Positions 12,601 through 19,436 of a stretch of 19,754 bases of DNA are shown here, piece after piece (position 1 is the first letter of the stretch; the number at the start of each line of letters is the position of its first letter). The stretch is from the NCBI GenBank assembly GCA_002353975.1, contig DEKQ01000027.1, positions 302-20,055 of the forward strand. Direction: 5' to 3'. The position numbers were made by a program, and so were the translations under genes. Under the pieces are notes generated by a model that saw nothing but the letters and a program-made list of their open reading frames with translations, made no database searches and was not told where the DNA came from. This DNA is from Prevotellaceae bacterium UBA2718 (GTDB lineage: Bacteria; Bacteroidota; Bacteroidia; Bacteroidales; Bacteroidaceae).

Positions 12601-14589
12601 ATGAAAACAATAAGACAATATCTCCTGGCAGGCGTGGCCCTTGTTAGTGCCATTGCCGCCGATGCCCAGACGCTGAACGTCACCGTGGGCAACGTGACAT
12701 ATCAGTTTCCTGCCGCCTCTACGGGCGACATGACATACAGCAGCGGCACGACGCTGACCATCATGGGCAAGACGTTCAACCTGAGCGACATCACAAGCAT
12801 GAAGGTTGACGAGAGCACGGTGACGAACAATCTGGTCACCGTGACATACAGCGGCTCTGCTGCCACCGTCACCGTGGCGGGCAACGTGGCACAGTATGTG
12901 ACCCCCACCGTCAGCGGCGCTCACGTGTCGGTGGCGCAGAGCAACACCGACGCAGTGGACGATGACGAGATAACGTATCAGCTCTCGGGCAGCACGACCG
13001 ACGGTGAGTTCAGCATGACCTCGGGCAGCTATAAGTGTACCGTCTCGCTGGCAGGCCTCACCATGGCCAATCCCAGCGGTGCCGCCATCAATATCGCCAA
13101 CGGCAAGCGCATACAGCTGAGCGCCAAGAAGAATACTACGAACACGCTGACCGACGGCGCTAACGGCAGTCAGAAGGCCTGCATCTACAGCAAGGGCCAG
13201 CTGCAGCTGCAGGGCAACGGCGTGCTGAACGTGGCAGGCAACACGAAGCACGCCATCAAGAGCGGCGACTATATAGAGGTGAAGAACCTGACGCTGAACG
13301 TGACCAGCGCCGTGGGCGACGGCATCAACTGCGAGGAGTACTTCCAGATGAAGAGCGGCACGGTGACAATCAGCGGCGTGGGCGACGATGGCATACAGTG
13401 TGACCTCGGGGGCACCACCTCCACCGGACGCATCTATGCCAACGAGAGTGCAAACATAGATGACCACGACGACGAGGACAGCGGCAACATCTACCTGGAC
13501 GGCGGCACACTGACCATTACCAACACTGCCGTGGCAGGCAAGGGCGTGAAGAGCGAGGGCGACATGTATGTCACCGCAGGCACCATCAACATCACTACCT
13601 CTGGCAGCGGAATGTGGGACACCGATGACCTAGAGACAAAGGCTGCGGCATGTCTGAGCGCTGACGGCACGATGACCATCGACGGCGGCACGCTGACGCT
13701 GAAGAGCACCGGCTCGGGCGGCAAGGGCATGAAGTGTGACGGCAACATGACCATCAACGCAGGCACCGTCAATGTCACCACAGAAGGAGCACTGTACTAT
13801 AACAACGGAACTACGGAGAATAAAAACTACACCGGAGATACGGAAAGGATAAGCAACAATTACTACTCTTCGCCAAAGGGCATCAAGTCAGGCGTATCAG
13901 GTGATACCTCCACAACGCTCACCATCAACGGCGGCACCATCGTCGTATCAACAAAGGGACGCAACGGTGAGGGCATAGAGAGCAAGGGCACACTGACTGT
14001 CAACAACGGCGACATCAGCGTGGACTCCTATGATGACGCCATCAATGCGGCCAGTGACCTTACCATCAATGCGGGTAACGTCAGAGCCATTGCAAGCGGC
14101 AACGACGGACTGGATGCCAACGGTAACCTCTACATCAAGGGCGGTAACGTATTTGCCGTATGCAGCGGAGGTGCCGAGGTGGCCATCGATGCCAACACCG
14201 AGGGCGGCAAGAAGCTCTACATCACTGGCGGCAACATCGTAGCCATAGGCGGACTGGAGAAGGGCTCCAGCATCTCAAACGGCACGGCAAGGCAGGCATC
14301 ATCCTACACCAAGGGTGCATGGTACGGCCTCTACAACGGCAGCACGGCAGCCTTTGCATTCAAGGTGCCAAGCAACAGCAGCATGGGCTCAGGCATGGTG
14401 GTTTACACCAGCGGCACGCCGGCACTCTCAACAGGCGTCACGGGCAGCGGCGACAGCTTCTGGAACGGCAACGCCTACACCTCATTCAGCGGAGGCAGCA
14501 ACGTGAGCCTCTCTACCTACAGCGGCAACCAGGGTGGAATGCCAGGCGGTGGCGGCGGTATGCCCGGCGGAGGCGGATGGCACTGGTAA
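12601..14589 (+). CDS. Secreted Cthe_2159-type carbohydrate-binding beta-helix protein
   Basis: 662 residues from ATG at 12601. An in-frame ATG at 12568 lies in repeat DNA and would bury the signal peptide, so the later start is chosen. The signal peptide ends at about residue 23 (IAADAQ), signal peptidase I type, unlike its lipoprotein paralogue. Residues about 24-65 form a short beta module shared with the preceding gene's product. The rest is a right-handed beta-helix of repeats with [IV]xNGG / INAG turns; DTDDLETK, LKSTGSGGKG, SPKGIK, GEGIESKG, DAINAASD, GLDANGN and EVAIDANTE match the paralogue at 9968-11740. Many Asp/Asn turns could bind calcium. The C-terminus is a glycine tail with two GGMPGGGG units ending WHW. 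Likely extracellular or surface, binding a polysaccharide or other polymer. It is followed by a hairpin and the VTC gene's own promoter. Confidence 0.88.
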   Translation: MKTIRQYLLAGVALVSAIAADAQTLNVTVGNVTYQFPAASTGDMTYSSGTTLTIMGKTFNLSDITSMKVDESTVTNNLVTVTYSGSAATVTVAGNVAQYVTPTVSGAHVSVAQSNTDAVDDDEITYQLSGSTTDGEFSMTSGSYKCTVSLAGLTMANPSGAAINIANGKRIQLSAKKNTTNTLTDGANGSQKACIYSKGQLQLQGNGVLNVAGNTKHAIKSGDYIEVKNLTLNVTSAVGDGINCEEYFQMKSGTVTISGVGDDGIQCDLGGTTSTGRIYANESANIDDHDDEDSGNIYLDGGTLTITNTAVAGKGVKSEGDMYVTAGTINITTSGSGMWDTDDLETKAAACLSADGTMTIDGGTLTLKSTGSGGKGMKCDGNMTINAGTVNVTTEGALYYNNGTTENKNYTGDTERISNNYYSSPKGIKSGVSGDTSTTLTINGGTIVVSTKGRNGEGIESKGTLTVNNGDISVDSYDDAINAASDLTINAGNVRAIASGNDGLDANGNLYIKGGNVFAVCSGGAEVAIDANTEGGKKLYITGGNIVAIGGLEKGSSISNGTARQASSYTKGAWYGLYNGSTAAFAFKVPSNSSMGSGMVVYTSGTPALSTGVTGSGDSFWNGNAYTSFSGGSNVSLSTYSGNQGGMPGGGGGMPGGGGWHW

Positions 14590-14619
14590 AAGAAACTCAC
14601 AGTGAAAGAGAACCGGCAG

Positions 14620-14649
14620 TTCACTGAATGAAAAAGGCGTTTCGTTGAA
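14620..14649 (+). promoter_or_regulatory. Putative LytTR-type operator 3 (paired 9-bp direct repeat)
   Basis: TTCACTGAA (14620-14628) and TTCGTTGAA (14641-14649), 21 bp start to start, 28 bp upstream of the -7 box at 14678-14685. TTCGTTGAA agrees at seven of nine positions with the LytTR consensus [TA][AC][CA]GTTN[AG][TG]. The surrounding sequence differs from operators 1 and 2, so the repeat pair looks conserved independently of the 57-bp duplication. Confidence 0.6.
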
Positions 14650-14678
14650 TCCTTTTGCAGGAGTATAACGAAACGCCT
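14635..14678 (+). terminator. Inverted repeat between the beta-helix gene and the VTC promoter
   Basis: AGGCGTTTCGTT (14635-14646) pairs perfectly with AACGAAACGCCT (14667-14678); spacer 20 bases; followed by AATTTTG. It can act as a terminator for the beta-helix gene, and its 3' arm abuts the -7 box, repeating the layout at 9837-9893 and 12034-12089. Confidence 0.7.
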
Positions 14679-14685
14679 AATTTTG
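14654..14685 (+). promoter_or_regulatory. Promoter of the VTC-DUF4956-DUF2490 genes
   Basis: TTTG (14654-14657), 20 bases, TAATTTTG (14678-14685): an exact match to the Bacteroidetes consensus. The start would be near 14692, 28 bases before the VTC ATG. The -33 box lies in the loop of the inverted repeat at 14635-14678. Confidence 0.75.
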
Positions 14686-14719
14686 TACCCAGAAAAATAA
14701 AACTAAAAGCAATAAAACG

Positions 14720-15463
14720 ATGACAGAACTGATAAACACTTTTGAACCCATCACACTGGCAGAGATGAGCAGCGTGAAACTGATGAACCGCACGGACACC
14801 AAGTTTGTGACCAACCAACAGAAGCTCTGTCAGCTGCTGCAGATGGCACAACAGGACTACTTCATTCAGGATATTGACGGCAAACGCAACATGGAGTATG
14901 ACACTACGTATTTTGATACCACCGACTATGACATGTACTGCCAGCACCAGTGGGGACACACGAACCGACAGAAGATACGCTTCCGCACATACGTCTCCTC
15001 CCACCTGCAGTACATGGAGGTGAAGACAAAGAATAACCACGGACGTACAAAGAAGAAGCGCATCGAGGTGAGCGACATGAACCTGACAGACAGCGGAAAG
15101 CGCCAGTTCCTCAGCACATGCCTGCACTACGGCGTAGATACGCTGATGCCGACGCTGAACAATCACTTCAACCGCATCACACTCGTCAACCGCGCCAAGA
15201 CGGAGCGACTGACCATAGACAGCCAACTGCAGTTCTACAACATTGTAAGCGGACAGAAGCGCGATATGGACGACCTCGTAGTCATAGAGCTGAAACGCGA
15301 CGGACTCGTACATTCACCCGTCCTCAACATGCTCCGACAACTGCACATACACCCCCATGGCTTCTCAAAATACTGCATGGGATCAGCCATGACAAACCCC
15401 GCACTACCCGTAAACAGATTCAAACAGAAACTGATAGAAATAGACAAGATAATGAATAATTAA
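14720..15463 (+). CDS. VTC-domain polyphosphate polymerase-like protein
   Basis: 247 residues, soluble, no signal or membrane segment. The VTC domain (as in yeast Vtc4) is a tunnel-shaped fold of the triphosphate-tunnel superfamily that makes polyphosphate from ATP in its eukaryotic version. Tunnel-type residues are visible in order: RTDTKF (24-29), YFDT (64-67), KIRFR (Arg87, Arg89), YMEVKTK (Glu100, Lys102, Lys104), a basic loop RTKKKRIE, NRAKTERLTID (157-167), VVIELKRDG (Glu190, Lys192) and FSKYCMG (Lys217). This pattern is complete, so the protein is probably an active nucleotide- or phosphate-polymer enzyme rather than a relic. It heads the unit with DUF4956 and DUF2490; bacterial VTC genes are often next to DUF4956 genes, CotH kinases and beta-helix proteins, though no CotH gene is in this window. 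Whether the product is polyphosphate is not established. Confidence 0.9.
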   Translation: MTELINTFEPITLAEMSSVKLMNRTDTKFVTNQQKLCQLLQMAQQDYFIQDIDGKRNMEYDTTYFDTTDYDMYCQHQWGHTNRQKIRFRTYVSSHLQYMEVKTKNNHGRTKKKRIEVSDMNLTDSGKRQFLSTCLHYGVDTLMPTLNNHFNRITLVNRAKTERLTIDSQLQFYNIVSGQKRDMDDLVVIELKRDGLVHSPVLNMLRQLHIHPHGFSKYCMGSAMTNPALPVNRFKQKLIEIDKIMNN

Positions 15464-15558
15464 GAATTCAAAATTCAAAATTCAAAATTCCCATTAAGCC
15501 CATTATCCCCATCAACCCCATTATCCCCATTATCACCCATCAACCCTATTTTAATCCT
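15464..15558. repeat. Spacer with TTCAAAA 7-bp repeats and CCCATTAT/CCCCATCAA repeats
   Basis: Three TTCAAAA units in a row (about 15467-15490) are followed by C-rich 9-bp-like units CCCATTAAG, CCCATTATC, CCCATCAAC and so on to about 15548. The second part resembles the spacer at 8045-8121. No promoter box is visible. Confidence 0.75.
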
Positions 15559-16242
15559 ATGGTACTATTCTCAACCGTCTTTGCCGACACAATGCTACGC
15601 TTTGTCGTATGCTCCATCGTTAACCTGATACTCGTTTACGGCCTGTACTACAGGAAGAGCGGACGCCGCGATTTCTCCTTCACCTTCACGCTCATCAGCG
15701 TGGCCATCTACTTCCTTGTCTATCTGATGATGGGCATGGAGCGCGGCAAGGCCACCATGGGTGTCGGGCTCGGACTCTTCGGCATCTTCAGCATCATGCG
15801 CTACCGCACAGACTCCATGCCCGTCCGCGAGATGACATACCTCTTCATCGTCGTATGCCTCTCTGTGGTTCATGCCATGTCATCGTCAATGGACTCGAAT
15901 GACTACGGAATAGAGCTGGGCACACCGCTGACAGAGCTCATCGCCATAGACCTCATCACCATTGCGGCGGTCATTGTATGCGAGCTGACCATGAGCAGCA
16001 AGCCCACGAAGCTCATACAGTATGACCGCATCGAATTGGTGAAAACCGAGCGCCGGCAGGAACTCATAGACGACCTGCAGCAGCGACTGGGCATCACCAT
16101 CACCGATGTGAAGGTGGGAGCCGTAGATTTCCTGCACGATATGGCCATGTTGCGCATCACATATACAGAGGAAGGCAACAACGGGAAGAAAGATGTAGAT
16201 AACATGCTAAAACTAAAAAAATCACAGTATGCAGAAGTATAG
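15559..16242 (+). CDS. DUF4956 family inner-membrane protein
   Basis: 227 residues. Membrane segments at about 12-31, 41-58, 66-80, 93-107 and 127-142 are followed by a soluble C-terminal domain of about 80 residues (RIELVKTERRQELIDDLQQRLG, then ITDVKVGAVDFLHDMAMLRITY). The conserved family motif is GLFGIFSIMRYRTDSMPVREMTYLF (70-95), with charged residues at the membrane face. No biochemical function is known to me. In many bacteria the gene sits directly after a VTC gene, as here, so the two proteins probably work together, for instance as membrane anchor, channel or regulator for a VTC product. Its last 14 bases overlap the next gene, suggesting translational coupling. Confidence 0.87.
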   Translation: MVLFSTVFADTMLRFVVCSIVNLILVYGLYYRKSGRRDFSFTFTLISVAIYFLVYLMMGMERGKATMGVGLGLFGIFSIMRYRTDSMPVREMTYLFIVVCLSVVHAMSSSMDSNDYGIELGTPLTELIAIDLITIAAVIVCELTMSSKPTKLIQYDRIELVKTERRQELIDDLQQRLGITITDVKVGAVDFLHDMAMLRITYTEEGNNGKKDVDNMLKLKKSQYAEV

Positions 16243-17011
16243 AACACTGTTTGCGGCAACCCTTGCCGCCATCATCGCCATGCCCGCACTTGCACAGAGC
16301 GAGGCAGGACTGGTGACCAGCCTGGAGGCTGAGAAGAAGATAAACAAGAAATGGAGTCTCGGACTGGGTGCAGAACTGCGCACCCGCAACGACTTCAAGA
16401 CTCTGGACCGCTGGAAGTTCGGCATTGAAGGGTCATATAAAATCAACAAGTATATGAAAGCCGATGCCGGATATGACCTGCTGGACTATAACAACCGCGA
16501 GAAGGTGGAGTACTACACCTCCTCCGGCGGCAATGCAAAAATCAAATGGCGCCCATCGTACTGGGGCATCAGACACCGTTTCCATGTATCGCTGACGGGA
16601 GACTACAAGTTCTCCTGCGGCATCAAGGTGTCACTGCGCGAGAGATGGCAGTATGCCTATCGCCCCGAGACAGCCGCCACGCGATATAAGATGGACATCA
16701 GCGACCAGACGATGACCCTCGATGAGGACTACGTGCGCAGCAGCAAGTCCAAACACACCCTGCGCTCCAAGCTGCAGGTGGAGTATGACAGGAAAGGCGC
16801 ACTGTTCACGCCATATCTCAGTGCAGAGCTCTTCAACGGATGGAAGACAGAGAAAGTACGCTACACGGCAGGCACCGACATCAACGTCAGCAAGCAGCAT
16901 GCCTTCAATGTCTTCTACCGATACCAGAAACCATACGACACCAGCGACAGCGACTACGACTATGATCCCGACATGCACTACATCGGCATAGGCTACAAAT
17001 ATAAGTTCTAA
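16229..17011 (+). CDS. DUF2490 outer-membrane beta-barrel protein
   Basis: 260 residues. The signal peptide ends at about residue 22 (MPALA, then QSEAG). The mature part is alternating amphipathic strands (KKWSLGLGAELRTRNDF, WKFGIEGSYKINKYMKADAGYDLLDY, HRFHVSLTGDYKF) and ends in HYIGIGYKYKF with C-terminal Phe, the barrel-assembly signal. DUF2490 proteins are predicted outer-membrane barrels of unknown function, common in Bacteroidetes. The start overlaps the DUF4956 stop by 14 bases, so the two are translationally coupled and likely belong to one trans-envelope process: VTC in the cytoplasm, DUF4956 in the inner membrane and this protein in the outer membrane. That chain is inference. Confidence 0.88.
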   Translation: MQKYRTLFAATLAAIIAMPALAQSEAGLVTSLEAEKKINKKWSLGLGAELRTRNDFKTLDRWKFGIEGSYKINKYMKADAGYDLLDYNNREKVEYYTSSGGNAKIKWRPSYWGIRHRFHVSLTGDYKFSCGIKVSLRERWQYAYRPETAATRYKMDISDQTMTLDEDYVRSSKSKHTLRSKLQVEYDRKGALFTPYLSAELFNGWKTEKVRYTAGTDINVSKQHAFNVFYRYQKPYDTSDSDYDYDPDMHYIGIGYKYKF

Positions 17012-17048
17012 CCACCGTGCCCTGCGGTTCTTTGCTGCGCAAAGCGTC
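17012..17048. repeat. REP-like element between the DUF2490 gene and the gene remnant
   Basis: CCACCGTGCCCTGCGGTTCT at 17012-17031, one base after the DUF2490 stop, continues as hairpin CTTTGC-TGC-GCAAAG (17030-17044) and CGTCA. This is the same composite as 6633-6671. It appears to have replaced the 5' part of the fragment that follows. Confidence 0.85.
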
Positions 17049-17231
17049 ATCGTCACAGGCGATGAACGCGAGTGCATCATCATCAGCGGAGGCTCTCTGA
17101 CTGCCACCGTAAAGAAGAGCTGGGCACTGGACAACGGCACAGACAGCAAAACGCCCGCCGACCGTATCACAGTGAAAGGCACACCGGCCACCGCAAGCAT
17201 AGAAAAGAAATCAGTTGTGGTAACATTCTGA
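17046..17231 (+). pseudogene. 3' remnant of a secreted beta-rich protein gene
   Basis: A frame ending in TGA at 17229-17231 reads VIVTGDERECIIISGGSLTA, then TVKKSWALDNGTDS, DRITVKGTPAT and SIEKKSVVVTF. It looks like genuine coding sequence (beta-strand rhythm, codon use like the neighbours) but has no start codon; it begins at the border of the REP-like element. The IIISGG segment resembles the ISGG turns of the beta-helix proteins upstream, so it may be the tail of another member or of a related secreted protein; this is tentative. An overlapping frame from 17072 is a shadow. The rest of the spacer to 17281 is AT-rich, with no clear TAnnTTTG box, so the kinase gene may be read from upstream. 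Confidence 0.6.
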
Positions 17232-17281
17232 GAAAAAAGGATGCCGACACAATTTTCATACCATTGCTTACGTTATAAACA

Positions 17282-18532
17282 ATGAAGAAACTATTATACT
17301 GTATGCAACACCAGTCACGACAGGAAACCCTCATTTACGGAGCCATGTGGGCCTTGCTATTTGTGGCCCCCATGCTCAGTCTCTACGTGCGTACTGTCAA
17401 TGACACACAGCTGACATTCGACTGGCACGAGGTCTTCATCGTCTGGAGACAATACGCCGTCTTCCTGCTGCTTTTCCTTCTTCACAACTATCTGCTGGCC
17501 CCGCTGCTGGTCTATCGCCAGAAGAAGGTGCTCTACTTCTCTGCCGTGGCATGTATGATGGGGGTCTTTGTACTCTATCAGTGCAACAGTCATCCTGTGG
17601 ATATGAGGCAGCGACATCCCCACACGGAGCAGCAAGGGCAGATGATGCCGAGACAGAGGGCAGAAGGACAAATGGCACCTGAGCAGATGGCGCCGCCCGA
17701 ACGGATGCACGAGGAACCGCAAGGGGATAACTTCACTGACCACAGACCCCCGCCCTTTGACGACGACAGGCAGGAGATGAGGCAGCATGACAGAGATTTC
17801 TCGCCGCAACAGTTCCGGAACGGACCTCCACTGATATTCGGTCAGCACGATGTCATCGCCCTCATCATCCTAATACTCATGTTCGGCATGAACCTCGGCA
17901 TAAAGTATTACTTCAAGACCCGCGATGACCAGAAGAAGCTGATAGCCCTGGAGAAGGAGAACCTGGAGCAGCAGCTGGAATACCTGAAGTACCAGATCAA
18001 TCCCCACTTCTTCATGAACACGCTGAACAACATCCACGCCCTCGTGGATATAGACCCCGAGAAGGCAAAGGACACGATACTGGAACTGTCGAAGATGATG
18101 CGCTTCGTACTGTATGAGGGAGATAAGAACGGCGTACCGCTGACACGGGAGTTTGACTTCATCAGCCACTACATAACGCTCATGAAGCTCCGCTTTACGG
18201 ACAGGGTGAAGATTACATTAGACCTGCCAACGGAGGCTCCCGACAAGCTCATCCCGCCGCTGATGCTCATCACGTTCATTGAGAACGCATTCAAACACGG
18301 CATCTCTTACCAGCGCGACTCGTTCATCGATGCAAGGGTGAGCATAGAGCAGGACCGGCTGCACTTCGAGTGCAAGAACTCAAAGGCCGAGAAACCCAAC
18401 CAGGAGAAAGGCGGCGTGGGACTCGCCAATGTCAAACAAAGACTTCATTTACTATATGACAATAACTTTACTCTGAACATTCAGGACGAGCCTGATACCT
18501 ACAAAGTAGAACTGACAATACCACTCACATGA
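17282..18532 (+). CDS. LytS-type sensor histidine kinase with Met/Pro-rich external loop
   Basis: 416 residues. Membrane segments at about 17-37, 55-77, 84-100 and 190-208; the 101-188 loop between the last two is probably periplasmic and is rich in Met, Pro, Gln, Arg, Glu and His (QMMPRQRAEGQMAPEQMAPP then HRPPPFDDDRQ). A coiled segment 211-235 leads to the His_kinase (PF06580) box QINPHFFMNTLNN with phospho-acceptor His242. ATP-binding motifs: ENAFKHG (334-340, N box) and GGVGLANVKQRL (377-388, G box). The G2 region is short, as in this LytS/YehU class. It overlaps the response regulator gene by four bases (ATGA), so the pair is co-translated. The stimulus is unknown; the Met-rich loop could sense metal, redox state, or a peptide such as the 11759-11962 product. 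Confidence 0.93.
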   Translation: MKKLLYCMQHQSRQETLIYGAMWALLFVAPMLSLYVRTVNDTQLTFDWHEVFIVWRQYAVFLLLFLLHNYLLAPLLVYRQKKVLYFSAVACMMGVFVLYQCNSHPVDMRQRHPHTEQQGQMMPRQRAEGQMAPEQMAPPERMHEEPQGDNFTDHRPPPFDDDRQEMRQHDRDFSPQQFRNGPPLIFGQHDVIALIILILMFGMNLGIKYYFKTRDDQKKLIALEKENLEQQLEYLKYQINPHFFMNTLNNIHALVDIDPEKAKDTILELSKMMRFVLYEGDKNGVPLTREFDFISHYITLMKLRFTDRVKITLDLPTEAPDKLIPPLMLITFIENAFKHGISYQRDSFIDARVSIEQDRLHFECKNSKAEKPNQEKGGVGLANVKQRLHLLYDNNFTLNIQDEPDTYKVELTIPLT

Positions 18533-19293
18533 TACGTTGCTTAGCCATAGACGACGAGCCGCTGGCTCTTCAGCAGATTGTAGCATACATCGGCAAGGTG
18601 CCTTTCCTCGAACTGGCAGCCCAGTGCCAGAGTGCCATCGAGGCGCGCCGGTTCCTGGAGCAGAACGTGGTGGATGCCATCTTCTGTGACATCAACATGC
18701 CCGACCTCAACGGCATGGACTTCGTGAAGTCGCTCACCGTGCCGCCGCTCATCGTCTTCACTACGGCCTATGCCGAATATGCCGTGGAGGGATTCAAGGT
18801 CAATGCCGTTGATTACCTCCTGAAGCCCTTTGGCATGCAGGACTTCCAACGCGCCGCACTGCGGCTGAAGGAACGCCTGGAGGCTAAAGCGGAAAAGGCG
18901 GAACCTGCGCATACTACAGACACTTCTGCGGCTGATCATACGTCACATCATGCACCGGCAGAGGACGACACCATCTTCCTCAAGACGGAATATCGCATCG
19001 TAAAGGTGAGCATCAGCGACATACGCTATGTGGAGGCGATGAGCGAATACCTGAAAGTGTATCTTGAGAATGAGCCAAAGCCCATCGTCACGCTGCTGTC
19101 CATGAAGAAGATTGAGGAACACCTGCCGGACTATTTCATGCGCATACACCGCTCCTACATCATCAACCTGAAGAAGATACAGGAGGTGAACAAGAACCGC
19201 GTCATCATGGACTCAGACACTAACCTGCCCGTCGGCGACATGTACAAAGAGGCTTTCCAAAAATACCTTGACACTAAGTTCTTAGGAAAGTAA
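18529..19293 (+). CDS. LytTR-family response regulator
   Basis: 254 residues. Receiver domain 1-120: acidic pair Asp8-Asp9, phosphorylation site Asp54 in FCDINMPDLNG, Thr78/Thr79 and Lys99 in YLLKPF. A Glu/Ala/His-rich linker (about 112-146) leads to the LytTR DNA-binding domain (147-250): FLKTEYRIVKVSISDIRYVEAMSEYLKVY, then MRIHRSYIINLKKIQEV and LPVGDMYKEAF. LytTR regulators bind two 9-bp direct repeats with a 12-13-bp spacer; exactly this geometry occurs at 9827-9856, 12024-12053 and 14620-14649. The likely regulon therefore includes the two beta-helix genes, the small secreted protein and the VTC-DUF4956-DUF2490 unit (inference). Partner: the kinase gene overlapping it by four bases. Confidence 0.94.
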   Translation: MIRCLAIDDEPLALQQIVAYIGKVPFLELAAQCQSAIEARRFLEQNVVDAIFCDINMPDLNGMDFVKSLTVPPLIVFTTAYAEYAVEGFKVNAVDYLLKPFGMQDFQRAALRLKERLEAKAEKAEPAHTTDTSAADHTSHHAPAEDDTIFLKTEYRIVKVSISDIRYVEAMSEYLKVYLENEPKPIVTLLSMKKIEEHLPDYFMRIHRSYIINLKKIQEVNKNRVIMDSDTNLPVGDMYKEAFQKYLDTKFLGK

Positions 19294-19436
19294 TCTCAGA
19301 ACCTTCCCTTTAGGAAGGCCTTGGGTCAGGTTCCCACTATCACGCGTACGCGTATATATATATATAAGGTGTTAAACAACGAGGGAAGGACGTTTCAGTG
19401 CGTCCTTCCCTCGCTTTGTTTATTATCGTCTTCAGC
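19294..19436. other. Intergenic region between convergent genes
   Basis: Holds a small hairpin CCTTCC-CTTTA-GGAAGG (19302-19318) just after the regulator stop, a perfect 12-bp palindrome ACGCGTACGCGT (19342-19353) followed directly by an alternating AT tract to about 19367, and the terminator at 19380-19413. No gene seen. Confidence 0.7.
19380..19413. terminator. Bidirectional intrinsic terminator
   Basis: CGAGGGAAGGACG (19380-19392) and CGTCCTTCCCTCG (19401-19413): perfect 13-bp arms, 8-base loop. T-rich sequence follows on both strands (CTTTGTTT on plus, TTGTTT on minus), so it serves both the two-component operon and the convergent secDF gene. Confidence 0.9.

Noticed and set aside
17072..17278. 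68-codon ORF beginning MHHHQRR
   Set aside because: It is the wrong frame of the gene remnant; the frame ending at 17231 gives the plausible protein.
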